From Dysgonomonas mossii DSM 22836 (lineage in GTDB: Bacteria; Bacteroidota; Bacteroidia; Bacteroidales; Dysgonomonadaceae), in assembly GCF_000213575.1 (NCBI RefSeq), contig NZ_GL892008.1:5584-69583 (forward strand): a stretch of 64,000 nt of DNA, read 5' to 3'. The position numbers and the translations under genes were made by a program. The notes below the pieces were generated by a model. It saw only the letters and a program-made list of their open reading frames with translations. It was not told the origin of the DNA and ran no database searches. This document shows, piece by piece, positions 53,756-62,087 of the stretch. How positions within the stretch are numbered: the first letter of the stretch is position 1; each line of letters starts with the position of its first letter.

Positions 53756-54166
53756 ATGAACGATCGCAGATTTGTCATATCAATGCATATATTAGTATTA
53801 CTCTCCAAGTTTCCGGACGAGCTGCTCTCCTCCGATTTTTTGGCGGGGAGTATGAATATCAATCCTGTATTGGTAAGAAAAGAGCTGTCAAACCTTCGCA
53901 AGCATAATATTGTTATAAGTAAGGAGGGTAAAAACGGAGGGTGTATGCTTGCCAGACCTGCCAACGAAATATTCATTTCGGACGTATATAAGATCGTAAG
54001 CACACATTCCATTCTGGGCAACGAACTGGCATCGCCCAACCCGAAGTGCCCTGTTGGCAAACAAATAAACGAGCATTTGTACGACCTGAATAAAGAAGCC
54101 GAAAATATAATGATAAGCCGACTAGCTAACCAAACGTTAGCTGATTTCAGCAATAGATTTGAATAA
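53756..54166 (+). CDS. Rrf2-family transcriptional regulator (YwnA-like)
   Basis: 136 residues from ATG 53756; an earlier in-frame ATG at 53729 would begin inside the promoter. Winged-helix domain: RFVISMHILVLLSKFPDELL, SSDFLAGSMNINPVLVRKEL (recognition helix) and NLRKHNIVISKEGKNGGCML with the wing. Only two cysteines are visible (GGC and PKCP) rather than the three-cysteine cluster of IscR/NsrR, so it is probably not iron-sulphur-binding. B. subtilis YwnA is similar and sits next to ywnB, as here. Likely represses itself and the next gene. Confidence 0.92.
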   Translation: MNDRRFVISMHILVLLSKFPDELLSSDFLAGSMNINPVLVRKELSNLRKHNIVISKEGKNGGCMLARPANEIFISDVYKIVSTHSILGNELASPNPKCPVGKQINEHLYDLNKEAENIMISRLANQTLADFSNRFE

Positions 54167-54181
54167 AAAAATTTAATCAAA

Positions 54182-54204
54182 ACTGTAACACGAAAGCATA
54201 CAGT
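54182..54204 (+). promoter_or_regulatory. Rrf2 operator upstream of the NAD(P)H-binding gene
   Basis: ACTGTA (54182-54187), 11 bp, TACAGT (54199-54204), perfect arms with the same spacing as the dyad before the regulator gene. Confidence 0.6.
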
Positions 54205-54236
54205 ATAAGAGAAATTAATCAATAAATAATAAAGTT

Positions 54237-54890
54237 ATGAAGAAAATAGCATTAATAGGAGCCACAGGATTTGTAGGCTCACACCTGTTGACAGAGTTAG
54301 TAAACAGAGGGTATGAAGTAACAGCATTTGCACGCTCTACGGATAAAATTCCGGTGAAAGACGGAAACCCTAAGACAGTTGCCTTGGATGTTACAAATAC
54401 GAAAGCATTGGTAGAAGCACTTAAAGGCAACGATCTTGTGCTAAGCGCATTCAATCCCGGATGGACTAACCCGAATATATACGACGATTTCATTAAAGGA
54501 TCGGAAGCAATACAGAAAGCAGTAAAAGAAGCAGGTGTAAAACGTTATATCGTAATCGGAGGAGCAGGCAGCCTCTATATAGACGGCAAACAACTTGTAG
54601 ACGATGAAGGTTTTCCCGAAGAAATAAAACCGGGAGCTACCGCAGCAAGAGACTATCTGAATATCTTGAAAAAAGAAACAGAACTGGATTGGACAATGTT
54701 TTCGCCAGCCATCAATATGCACCAAGGCATCAAAACAGGACGGACAGGTAAGTATCGATTGGGAACAGACGAACCTGTGTTCGACAAAGACGGAGAATCT
54801 ATCCTCTCTGTTGAGGATCTGTCTGTAGCCATTGTTGACGAAATTGAGAACCACAAATTCCCTCTCCAACGCTTTACCGCAGCATATTAA
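54237..54890 (+). CDS. NAD(P)H-binding Rossmann protein (YwnB/NmrA-like)
   Basis: 217 residues. Nucleotide-binding start MKKIALIGATGFVGSHLLTE with GATGFVG, then VTNTKALVEALKGNDLVLSA and VKRYIVIGGAGSLYI. Lacks the Tyr-X3-Lys catalytic pair of short-chain dehydrogenases in the usual place, so it fits the NmrA/YwnB group of sensors and reductases. Adjacent Rrf2 gene and shared operators suggest one induced unit, perhaps responding to electrophilic or quinone stress (inference). Ends before a REP-like inverted repeat. Confidence 0.92.
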   Translation: MKKIALIGATGFVGSHLLTELVNRGYEVTAFARSTDKIPVKDGNPKTVALDVTNTKALVEALKGNDLVLSAFNPGWTNPNIYDDFIKGSEAIQKAVKEAGVKRYIVIGGAGSLYIDGKQLVDDEGFPEEIKPGATAARDYLNILKKETELDWTMFSPAINMHQGIKTGRTGKYRLGTDEPVFDKDGESILSVEDLSVAIVDEIENHKFPLQRFTAAY

Positions 54891-54904
54891 TCCTATATAA
54901 TTTC

Positions 54905-54966
54905 ATTATCCTGAGCGCAGTGAGGACTCTCTCGCTAAAGAGACATTCCTTTTCGTTCAGGATAAT
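54905..54966. repeat. REP-like inverted repeat between convergent genes
   Basis: ATTATCCTGA (54905-54914) faces TCAGGATAAT (54957-54966), perfect 10-bp arms; an inner TCTCT/AGAGA pair lies near the middle. The core GAGCGCAGTGAGGACTCTC matches the common Bacteroidetes intergenic element. The right arm supplies the ada stop codon. Probably also acts as a two-way terminator. Confidence 0.7.
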
Positions 54967-56006
54967 TTTTGTTTATTATCTTTTTCCAGATCGATAAGCT
55001 TCTGCTTGCGCCACAATCCTCCCGCATAGCCTGTCAACGATCCGTCGGAACCCACAACCCGATGACACGGTATTATGATCGCAATCTTGTTCATGCCGTT
55101 TGCATTAGCCACAGCCCTTACCGACAGTGGCTTGCCCAACACTTCCGCCTGCCTGAGATAAGAAGAGGTAGTGCCATAGGGAATTTCAACGAGTGCTTGC
55201 CATACCTGTTTCTGAAAATCTGTGCCCGATATATCCAACGGAACATTAAACTCTTTCAATCTTCCTTCAAAGTAGGCGTCCAATTCTTCTTTCAGTTGTT
55301 TAAAATATTTGTTCTGTCCCTGCACAATATTAGCATTATGATACTTGGCTAATTGTTTCAGTTCGGTTTCCAATCCTTTACGATCCGAAAATTCGAGCAA
55401 ACATACCCCTTTATCCGTAGCACAAGCCACCATTGTACCCAAGTCTGTTTCTATACGGGTGAAGTCTATGACGTGCTTTTCTTTACTGTTTTTGGGCGAT
55501 ACACCCAACACCTTCTTAAACGAATCGTTGAAGCCACTGAGAGACTCATAGCCCGAATCGAAAGCAATATCGGTGACAGATGTGCCGGTCTGTAATTTTT
55601 TGAATGCTGTATTTATCCTGTACATACGCTGATAGGCATGAAAGGTGATACCATGATTCTTGAGAAACCAACGGCGGATTTTACTTGGCTCTATTTCCAG
55701 CTTCAACAGATCGTAATCCTTGAGCTTCAAAGATGGGTCTTCGTCCAAAAGCCTTAATACACGGTCTACATATTCGGGGGTGCTCCCTGCTTTCTCCATC
55801 GGATGGCAAACCTTGCAGGCTCTGTATCCTTTGAGTATGGCGTCTTTTGCAGAAGCGAAGAACTCTACATTCTCCCTTTTTGGCTTGCGGGCTGTGCATG
55901 TAGGACGGCAAAAGATCCCTGTTGTCTTTATTCCCGCAAAGAATGTTCCTTCGAATGAAGGGTCTTTGGCAACCAATGCTTCATAAAATATATCGTCTTT
56001 TTTCAT
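54957..56006 (-). CDS. ada: Ada-type methyltransferase and regulator
   Basis: 349 residues, three parts. Ada zinc domain at 1-75 with C33, C37, C64 and C67 (FCRPTCTARKP and ACKVCHP), which takes methyl from phosphotriesters. AraC HTH at about 80-170 (SVTDIAFDSGYESLSGFNDS then FKKVLGVSPKN). O6-methylguanine methyltransferase at about 180-345 with acceptor Cys in IIIPCHRVVGSDGSLTGYAG. It repairs alkylated DNA and activates the adaptive response. No alkA or second ada gene is nearby. Confidence 0.96.
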   Translation of the reverse strand: MKKDDIFYEALVAKDPSFEGTFFAGIKTTGIFCRPTCTARKPKRENVEFFASAKDAILKGYRACKVCHPMEKAGSTPEYVDRVLRLLDEDPSLKLKDYDLLKLEIEPSKIRRWFLKNHGITFHAYQRMYRINTAFKKLQTGTSVTDIAFDSGYESLSGFNDSFKKVLGVSPKNSKEKHVIDFTRIETDLGTMVACATDKGVCLLEFSDRKGLETELKQLAKYHNANIVQGQNKYFKQLKEELDAYFEGRLKEFNVPLDISGTDFQKQVWQALVEIPYGTTSSYLRQAEVLGKPLSVRAVANANGMNKIAIIIPCHRVVGSDGSLTGYAGGLWRKQKLIDLEKDNKQKLS

Positions 56007-56141
56007 ATCCTCTTTTTATAACAAAGCTAATAATAGATATATTTCTTTACAACCGATAAATTTACATGTATTTTTAATTAAAAACTTACCGATTCAAATA
56101 CTTTGAAATTGTTTCCGTATCGAAGTTAGTCTTCAAAAAAA

Positions 56142-56173
56142 AATCGGTTGCAATGACACCATCACAACCGATT
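56142..56173 (-). terminator. Terminator of the small Met/His protein gene
   Basis: AATCGGTTG faces CAACCGATT; on the minus strand a run of nine T follows. 19 bp after the gene. Confidence 0.9.
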
Positions 56174-56191
56174 CTCTGATATAATTATTGG

Positions 56192-56494
56192 TTATTGTCC
56201 AAAACCAAAATGTCCGTGCATACCATGCATGCGACATTCGAAAGCTTTTTTCTTTTCGTCAACAAATGCTTGTTTTTCCTCGCTCGACATATTCATCCAC
56301 TTTTCACATCGGGAGTCTATTGCCTCTACAGAGAAATGGTCTTCGTGATTATCAAGGCCTTCCATCCGTTTATTCATAAACTCCAATTTTTCGCTATCAG
56401 TCATTTTAGACCATGATTCCTTAAATTCTTTTCTTGCATCATTATGGAAAGGGTTTCCACCAAAGAATCCCATTCCAAAACCTCTTGTTCTCAT
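56192..56494 (-). CDS. Small helical protein with Met/His/Cys-containing end
   Basis: 100 residues. Gly/Phe-rich start (MRTRGFGMGFFGGNPFHNDA), then a helical central part (KEFKESWSKMTDSEKLEFMN, KRMEGLDNHEDHFSVEAIDS) and WMNMSSEEKQAFVDEKKKAF, ending ECRMHGMHGHFGFGQ. The Met, His and Cys near the end could bind a metal such as copper or nickel (inference). The repeated S-x-E-K/D-x-x-F helix pattern resembles small metal-stress helical-hairpin proteins of the CpxP/Spy type, but there is no signal peptide. No neighbour gives a hint. Family not recognised. Confidence 0.65.
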   Translation of the reverse strand: MRTRGFGMGFFGGNPFHNDARKEFKESWSKMTDSEKLEFMNKRMEGLDNHEDHFSVEAIDSRCEKWMNMSSEEKQAFVDEKKKAFECRMHGMHGHFGFGQ

Positions 56495-57008
56495 AATTTA
56501 TTCAGTTTTATATTTTACAATCTATTTATTAAGAGTGCTCTATTTATGTAGACTCCTGAGGATAAAAAATATTTTAAGAAATTATTCCTTTTAAAGAAAA
56601 TTCACATTACGAATTTATTTAATGCTTATAGAACATTCTTTTTTTTAGGCATAAATGGGCGTACAATCAGACAGCTAATAATACAATAACCTCTGCTGTT
56701 GCATACAAAATGAAACCGAAATAATATACTACGCCTCAATAAAAGGGATAAGACGAAGCTCTAAAAGACAGCACTTAGCCGCGCTTGATTTAAACAAATG
56801 AATATAAACATTTTACACCTAAACCATTTGCTATAACATCTATTTTCAGTAATGACGATAATAAATTAGTTAACAACTTGTAAACTTCCTATCAAACTGA
56901 TAAAAAGTCAAGCCTACAATATTAGTTCTGACTAAAAACTGGTAACTTTGCGAGGGCAATGACTATACATTGTAGAATCTTTTTTAACAGACAGTTACTA
57001 ATATATAT
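56495..57008 (+). promoter_or_regulatory. Intergenic region with promoter of the MBL-gcvP pair
   Basis: 514 bp without a gene on either strand. A plus-strand -7 element TAACTTTG lies at 56943-56950, 59 bp before the MBL-fold ATG. The remainder is AT-rich; a divergent promoter for the minus-strand gene is not recognisable. Confidence 0.5.
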
Positions 57009-57650
57009 ATGGAAGTAAAAATATTTGAATTTAACCCCATCAGTGAGAATACATATATCGCATACGATGAAACAAAAGAGTGCGTTATCATTGATCCGGG
57101 TTGTTTTTTTCAAGATGAGAAAGAGCTTTTGCTGAACTTCATCTTAGACAATGAGTTAGTTGTAAAACATCTACTAAATACACATCTACATTTCGATCAC
57201 GTATTCGGAAACAATTTTATCTACGAGCAATTCAAACTGGAAACAATGGCCAACAAGGGTGATGAGTTCTTACTCGAACAACTCCCTACCCAATTACAAA
57301 TGTTTGGCTTCACAAATGAGGATACGAGAATACCCAAGGTGGGAAAATATCTGAACGAAAACGATGTTGTAACCTTTGGTAATCAAAGGCTGATAGTAAT
57401 GCAAATACCGGGACACTCGCCGGGCAGTATTGTTTTCTACAATCAGGAAGCCGGTTGCGTATTCGTAGGCGATGTATTATTCAGAGGCAGTGTAGGACGT
57501 ACCGACCTGGCGGGAGGCAACCACAAACAACTGATAGACGGCATAAAAGAGAAACTGATGAAACTACCTGCCGACACAGTGGTATATTCGGGTCACGGGC
57601 CGTTGACCACGATCAGAGAAGAAGCTAGAAACAATTTTTATTTACAATAA
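57009..57650 (+). CDS. Metallo-beta-lactamase-fold hydrolase (glyoxalase II-like)
   Basis: 213 residues. Zinc motif LNTHLHFDHVFGNNFIYEQF (HxHxDH), later IPGHSPGSIVFYNQEAGCVF and the last His in VVYSGHGPLTTI, the order seen in hydroxyacylglutathione-hydrolase-like enzymes. GDVLFRGSVGRTDLAGG is characteristic. Actual substrate (a thioester such as lactoyl-thiol or another) is not certain. It precedes gcvP by 18 bp on the same strand and is likely in one transcript. Confidence 0.92.
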   Translation: MEVKIFEFNPISENTYIAYDETKECVIIDPGCFFQDEKELLLNFILDNELVVKHLLNTHLHFDHVFGNNFIYEQFKLETMANKGDEFLLEQLPTQLQMFGFTNEDTRIPKVGKYLNENDVVTFGNQRLIVMQIPGHSPGSIVFYNQEAGCVFVGDVLFRGSVGRTDLAGGNHKQLIDGIKEKLMKLPADTVVYSGHGPLTTIREEARNNFYLQ

Positions 57651-57667
57651 AACGATACTTAGAATCC

Positions 57668-60520
57668 ATGGAGACCCAAAAATTTCAACACCGCCACATC
57701 GGCATCAATGCAGAAGATGAAAAAAAAATGTTGTCTAAAATCGGCGTCAATTCGCTGGATAAACTAATAGATCAAACCATCCCTGCAAATATAAGATTGC
57801 AGAACGGTCTTAATCTACCGGAAGCATTAAGCGAATACGAATATGCTGAGGAAATGGCTCTGATGGCATCGAAGAATCGTATTTGCGCATCGTACATCGG
57901 CATGGGATGGTACGATACCGTATGCCCTGCCCCCATCTTCCGCAACGTATTCGAAAACCCGGTATGGTACACTTCATATACTCCATATCAGGCGGAGATT
58001 TCGCAGGGACGACTCGAAGCGTTGATGAACTTCCAGACCACCGTAAGCGATCTTACAGGATTACCTCTCTCCAACTGTTCGCTACTCGACGAAGCCACAG
58101 CCGGAGCAGAATCTGCCACAATGATGTTCAATCTCCGCACGCGCGACCAGATAAAGAATAATGTAAATAAACTATTTGTTGATAAAAATATATTCCCGCA
58201 AACCTTGGCTGTGATCAACACACGCATGGAGCCACAGGGTATTGAGGTAATAGTTGGCGATTATAATACGGTCGATCTTTCAGACGGATTTTTTGGCGCA
58301 ATTATCCAATATCCCAACTCGAACGGGAATATTGTAGATTACAAAGCATTTGCCGAAAAGGCACATAGCCTCGACTGCAAGGTATCTGTAGCTACAGACC
58401 TGATGGCGCTTACACTGCTTGTTCCTCCCGGAGAATGGGGTGCAGACATCGCATTCGGCAGCAGCCAGCGTTTTGGTGTCCCTATGTTTTACGGAGGTCC
58501 TTCGGCAGGGTTCTTTGCAACGAAGGAGGAGTTTAAACGTAATGTACCGGGACGTATCATCGGCGTATCGAAAGATGCCTATGGTAAACCGGCCTATCGC
58601 ATGGCACTGCAAACTCGTGAACAACATATCAAACGTGAAAAAGCAACATCCAATATTTGTACGGCTCAAGCATTACTGGCCACGATGGCAGGATTCTATG
58701 CTGTATATCACGGGCCAAAAGGCTTAAAGAATATCGCTACTCAGATACACTCGGCTACATCACTCATAGCAGACGAGCTGAAAGAACTGGGCTATACGAT
58801 ACTGAACGAGCAATATTTCGACACCCTCAAAATAGGTTTACCGAGCGGAGTATCGCAATACACCGTTCGTGAATTTGCCGAAATGCGTGACATCAACCTG
58901 CGCTATTACGAAGCAGGAGAAGTAGGTATCAGCATAGACGAAACAATAACAGAGTACAAGGCGCACGAATTGCTTGCCGTATTCTCTATGGCAGCAGGAC
59001 GTATGGAAGTGTTTATGATAGACGACCTTCCTGAAAAAATAACGATAAAAGACGAGTTCCTCCGTAAGAGCGAATTCCTTCAACACGAGGTGTTCAATTC
59101 TTATCATACCGAAACAGAATTGATGCGTTACATCAAACGCCTCGATAGGAAAGATATTTCTTTGGCTCATTCGATGATCTCTTTGGGGTCGTGCACAATG
59201 AAGCTGAATGCAGCGTCGGAACTTCTTCCTCTTTCGCTGGGGGGATTCCAAAACATTCACCCTCTAGCACCTAAATCGCAAACTCAGGGATACAACGAAC
59301 TGATAGAAGAGTTGGGCGAATACCTGAAAGAGATTACAGGTTTTGCCGGCGTAAGCTTCCAGCCTAATTCGGGTGCAGCAGGAGAATATGCAGGATTGAT
59401 GACAATCCGCAAATATCTGGAAAGCATCGGACAAGGGCATCGCAATATTATCCTTATCCCGGCATCGGCGCATGGTACAAATCCGGCATCGGCAATTCAG
59501 GCAGGATACGAAACCGTGACGATAGAGTGCGACAGCCACGGAAATATAGCAGTAGAAGACCTGCAAGCAAAGGCTGATCAGCATAAAGATCATCTGGCGG
59601 GTTGTATGATCACGTATCCGTCTACTCATGGTATCTTCGAGAAAGAGATCAGAGAGATGTGCAAAATTGTACACGAAAAAGGCGGACAGGTATATATGGA
59701 CGGGGCGAATATGAATGCACAGGTAGGACTTACCAATCCGGGCTTTATCGGAGCTGATGTTTGTCACCTGAACCTGCATAAAACATTTGCCATTCCTCAC
59801 GGTGGAGGCGGTCCGGGCGAAGGCCCTATCTGCGTTGCAGAACACCTTATCCCATTCCTTCCTCATCACCCCGAAGTAGATGGCAGCACCGTGAATACGG
59901 TAGCATCTGCACCATACGGAAGTGCAGGAATATTGCCTATCACTTACGGTTATATCCGCATGATGGGTGGAGAGGGCTTGACTCATGCCACAAAAATTGC
60001 TATATTAAATGCCAATTATCTGGCAGAATGCCTCAAAGACACCTATGGAATAGTGTACAGAGGTACAACAGGCAGAGTAGGCCACGAGCTTATCCTTGAA
60101 TGCCGTAAGCTGAAGGAGACATCAGGTATCACAGAATCGGATATCGCAAAACGATTGATGGATTATGGCTACCATGCTCCTACTCTTTCGTTCCCTGTGC
60201 ATGGCACATTGATGATAGAGCCTACCGAAAGCGAAAGCCTATCGGAGCTAAACCGCTTTGTGGATACAATGAACCAGATATGGGAAGAAATCAAGGAGGT
60301 AGAAAACGGAACATACTCGAAAGAAGACAATGTTCTTGTGAATGCACCTCACCCCGAATATGAAGTATGTGCCGACGAATGGAAACATGCTTATCCTCGC
60401 TCTAAGGCTGCTTATCCGCTCGAATTTGTAAAACAAAACAAATTCTGGATCAATGTGGCACGCGTAGATAATGCGTATGGTGATAGAAATTTGGTGACAT
60501 GTCTTTGCGACATGGGATAA
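57668..60520 (+). CDS. gcvP: Glycine dehydrogenase (decarboxylating), P-protein
   Basis: 950 residues, a single-chain P-protein with both halves. N-terminal half: HRHIGINAEDEKKMLSKIGV, LMNFQTTVSDLTGLPLSNCS, LLDEATAGAESATMMFNLRT. C-terminal half: SMISLGSCTMKLNAASELLP, SGAAGEYAGLMTIRKYLESI, and the PLP-lysine motif HLNLHKTFAIPHGGGGPGEG at about residue 700. It decarboxylates glycine and passes the aminomethyl group to the H-protein (gcvH, not in this window; gcvT not here either). Transcribed with the MBL gene. Ends DMG. Confidence 0.97.
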   Translation: METQKFQHRHIGINAEDEKKMLSKIGVNSLDKLIDQTIPANIRLQNGLNLPEALSEYEYAEEMALMASKNRICASYIGMGWYDTVCPAPIFRNVFENPVWYTSYTPYQAEISQGRLEALMNFQTTVSDLTGLPLSNCSLLDEATAGAESATMMFNLRTRDQIKNNVNKLFVDKNIFPQTLAVINTRMEPQGIEVIVGDYNTVDLSDGFFGAIIQYPNSNGNIVDYKAFAEKAHSLDCKVSVATDLMALTLLVPPGEWGADIAFGSSQRFGVPMFYGGPSAGFFATKEEFKRNVPGRIIGVSKDAYGKPAYRMALQTREQHIKREKATSNICTAQALLATMAGFYAVYHGPKGLKNIATQIHSATSLIADELKELGYTILNEQYFDTLKIGLPSGVSQYTVREFAEMRDINLRYYEAGEVGISIDETITEYKAHELLAVFSMAAGRMEVFMIDDLPEKITIKDEFLRKSEFLQHEVFNSYHTETELMRYIKRLDRKDISLAHSMISLGSCTMKLNAASELLPLSLGGFQNIHPLAPKSQTQGYNELIEELGEYLKEITGFAGVSFQPNSGAAGEYAGLMTIRKYLESIGQGHRNIILIPASAHGTNPASAIQAGYETVTIECDSHGNIAVEDLQAKADQHKDHLAGCMITYPSTHGIFEKEIREMCKIVHEKGGQVYMDGANMNAQVGLTNPGFIGADVCHLNLHKTFAIPHGGGGPGEGPICVAEHLIPFLPHHPEVDGSTVNTVASAPYGSAGILPITYGYIRMMGGEGLTHATKIAILNANYLAECLKDTYGIVYRGTTGRVGHELILECRKLKETSGITESDIAKRLMDYGYHAPTLSFPVHGTLMIEPTESESLSELNRFVDTMNQIWEEIKEVENGTYSKEDNVLVNAPHPEYEVCADEWKHAYPRSKAAYPLEFVKQNKFWINVARVDNAYGDRNLVTCLCDMG

Positions 60521-60684
60521 AAGATATTTGAGATACTTTTTGTAGTTGCTGAATAGGCAAAGAATATAATATCTTTATCAGCGACGAAGAGTCTGTATAA
60601 ATTTTAACAGATTCTAAAAAGTATTATTATTTTAAACTTTATAAATAAACATCTGTTTTATAACAGAGTACTAAACTTAGAACT

Positions 60685-61014
60685 ATGAATATGAAAATTT
60701 TTGTAATCTCTTTTATATTGATGCTTAGTGCCGGTTTTACACTAAATGCACAAGATAAGAAAGGTTTGAAGAGTGACAAAGAAACAGTAGTTTTCACAGT
60801 GTCGATGACTTGCGAAAACTGCCAAAAGCGTATCGAAAAGAATATTGCTTTTGAAAAAGGGGTAACCGATATGAAGGTTAACCTTGATGACAAAACGGTG
60901 ACTATCGAATTTAAGAATAGCCAAACCACTGTTGATAAACTGAAGGCAGCTATCGAGAAGCTGGGATATGAAGTAGCAGTAAAGACGGATAAGAAAATAG
61001 AAGCGAAAAAATGA
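60685..61014 (+). CDS. Exported heavy-metal-associated (HMA) domain protein
   Basis: 109 residues. Signal peptide MNMKIFVISFILMLSAGFTL-NAQ. The HMA domain has the metal site VSMTCENCQKRIEKNIAFEK (MxCxxC), then VTDMKVNLDDKTVTIEFKNS and LKAAIEKLGYEVAVKT. A periplasmic Cu(I) or similar metal binder. The stop overlaps the NlpE-like gene start by 4 bp, so the two are coupled. Together with NlpE it suggests copper handling or sensing at the envelope. Confidence 0.92.
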   Translation: MNMKIFVISFILMLSAGFTLNAQDKKGLKSDKETVVFTVSMTCENCQKRIEKNIAFEKGVTDMKVNLDDKTVTIEFKNSQTTVDKLKAAIEKLGYEVAVKTDKKIEAKK

Positions 61015-61445
61015 AAAAACTATTAATAGCTATTGCAGTAGTGGGACTAATGTACAGTTGTGGAGGCAGCTCCCAAAAGCCACAGGAGGAACCCAAAGCT
61101 GACAGCACACTGATAGCTGATACACACAATGCAAGAACCTCGTTAGACTATATGGGCTCTTACACAGGTAAGCTCCCTACAGCCAGCGGAGAAGGTATGA
61201 ATATAACGATCGAGCTGGGTGACAGCACATTCGTTAAGAAGACTCAATATGTTGGCAAGAAAGAAACTTTTGAGGAAAAAGGCAAGTATAGCTGGAATAA
61301 CGAAGGCAATACTGTGATCCTGGACGGAATAAAGGATGCTCCGAGCAAATATTTTGTTGGTGAAAATACCTTGACCCAATTGGATATGGAGGGCAACAGA
61401 ATAACAGGAGACATGGCAGAGTTGTATGTACTGAAAAAACAGTAA
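61011..61445 (+). CDS. NlpE-like lipoprotein (copper resistance/stress)
   Basis: 144 residues. Lipobox MKKLLIAIAVVGLMYSC, followed by GGSSQKPQEEPKADSTLIAD. The NlpE N-terminal domain is clear: LDYMGSYTGKLPTASGEGMN, ELGDSTFVKKTQYVGKKETF and ILDGIKDAPSKYFVGENTLT. In E. coli NlpE signals surface contact and copper stress. The C-terminal OB-type domain of the larger NlpE is missing; this short form is common in Bacteroidetes. Paired with the HMA gene. Followed by a strong terminator. Confidence 0.92.
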   Translation: MKKLLIAIAVVGLMYSCGGSSQKPQEEPKADSTLIADTHNARTSLDYMGSYTGKLPTASGEGMNITIELGDSTFVKKTQYVGKKETFEEKGKYSWNNEGNTVILDGIKDAPSKYFVGENTLTQLDMEGNRITGDMAELYVLKKQ

Positions 61446-61462
61446 TGTAAATATCACAATAG

Positions 61463-61496
61463 AAAAAGCCTCTTGGAAATTTCCAAGAGGCTTTTT
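61463..61496. terminator. Terminator, bidirectional
   Basis: AAAAAGCCTCTTGGAA faces TTCCAAGAGGCTTTTT, near-perfect palindrome, between convergent genes. Confidence 0.95.
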
Positions 61497-61511
61497 TAGT
61501 TATAATAAATC

Positions 61512-61943
61512 CTATTTTCCTGTTATTAAAAATGAACTATGACATGACCAATGAATATTAATATAATATCTCATTTTTCCGCCAAAAGGTGCTTCTTTAT
61601 CGACTTCTACCTCTACAACAAGCGGTATTGGCTTTTGAAAGTTTTCACAAAAAGTATTAAGATCAACCCACAAGGGCTTTGATTTAAGCAATTTAATATT
61701 TAAAACATTGTCATTAGTTATCCTCACTTCATGCATAAATGGAATATCCACATTTAATATTTTGTATGGAGACAGAAATGTATAGTCAACTAAATATCGA
61801 GAATTTTCAGGACAATTAAAGCCTGTATCCATAATACCCAAGCAATCATAAGATCCATTACATTGAGCAGACAATGATATATTCCCTACTGAAAAAAACA
61901 AGAAGGAAATGGTCAAAAACAAAAAACATTTAAACTTTTTCAT
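61512..61943 (-). CDS. Exported protein, unknown
   Basis: 143 residues from ATG 61943 (MKKFKCFLFLTISFLFFSVG, cleavage near SLSAQ); an earlier in-frame ATG at 61970 would put nine residues before the signal. The mature part has cysteines spaced as NGSYDCLG and TGFNCPENS plus two more toward the end (NTFCENFQ, WSCHSSF), perhaps disulphides. Beta-rich, with VDYTFLSPYKILNVDIPFMH and GKMRYYINIHWSCHSS. No family recognised. A small exported protein downstream of the SusD-like gene, separated from it by that gene's terminator. Confidence 0.6.
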   Translation of the reverse strand: MKKFKCFLFLTISFLFFSVGNISLSAQCNGSYDCLGIMDTGFNCPENSRYLVDYTFLSPYKILNVDIPFMHEVRITNDNVLNIKLLKSKPLWVDLNTFCENFQKPIPLVVEVEVDKEAPFGGKMRYYINIHWSCHSSFLITGK

Positions 61944-62032
61944 AACACAAAATTTATAGGTTAAACACAATATTAAATATAGTGAATATATATATACTAA
62001 CCTATTTACTACAGAAGTTACTTAAAAAAATA

Positions 62033-62058
62033 ACCCTAGACTCACAAGAGCCTAGGGT
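62033..62058 (-). terminator. Terminator of the second SusD-like gene
   Basis: Minus strand ACCCTAGGCTC, loop TTGT, GAGTCTAGGGT (one G-T pair), followed by TATTTTTTT. Confidence 0.9.
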
Positions 62059-62087
62059 CATTCTATTAAAATTAGTGTTTGAACAAC

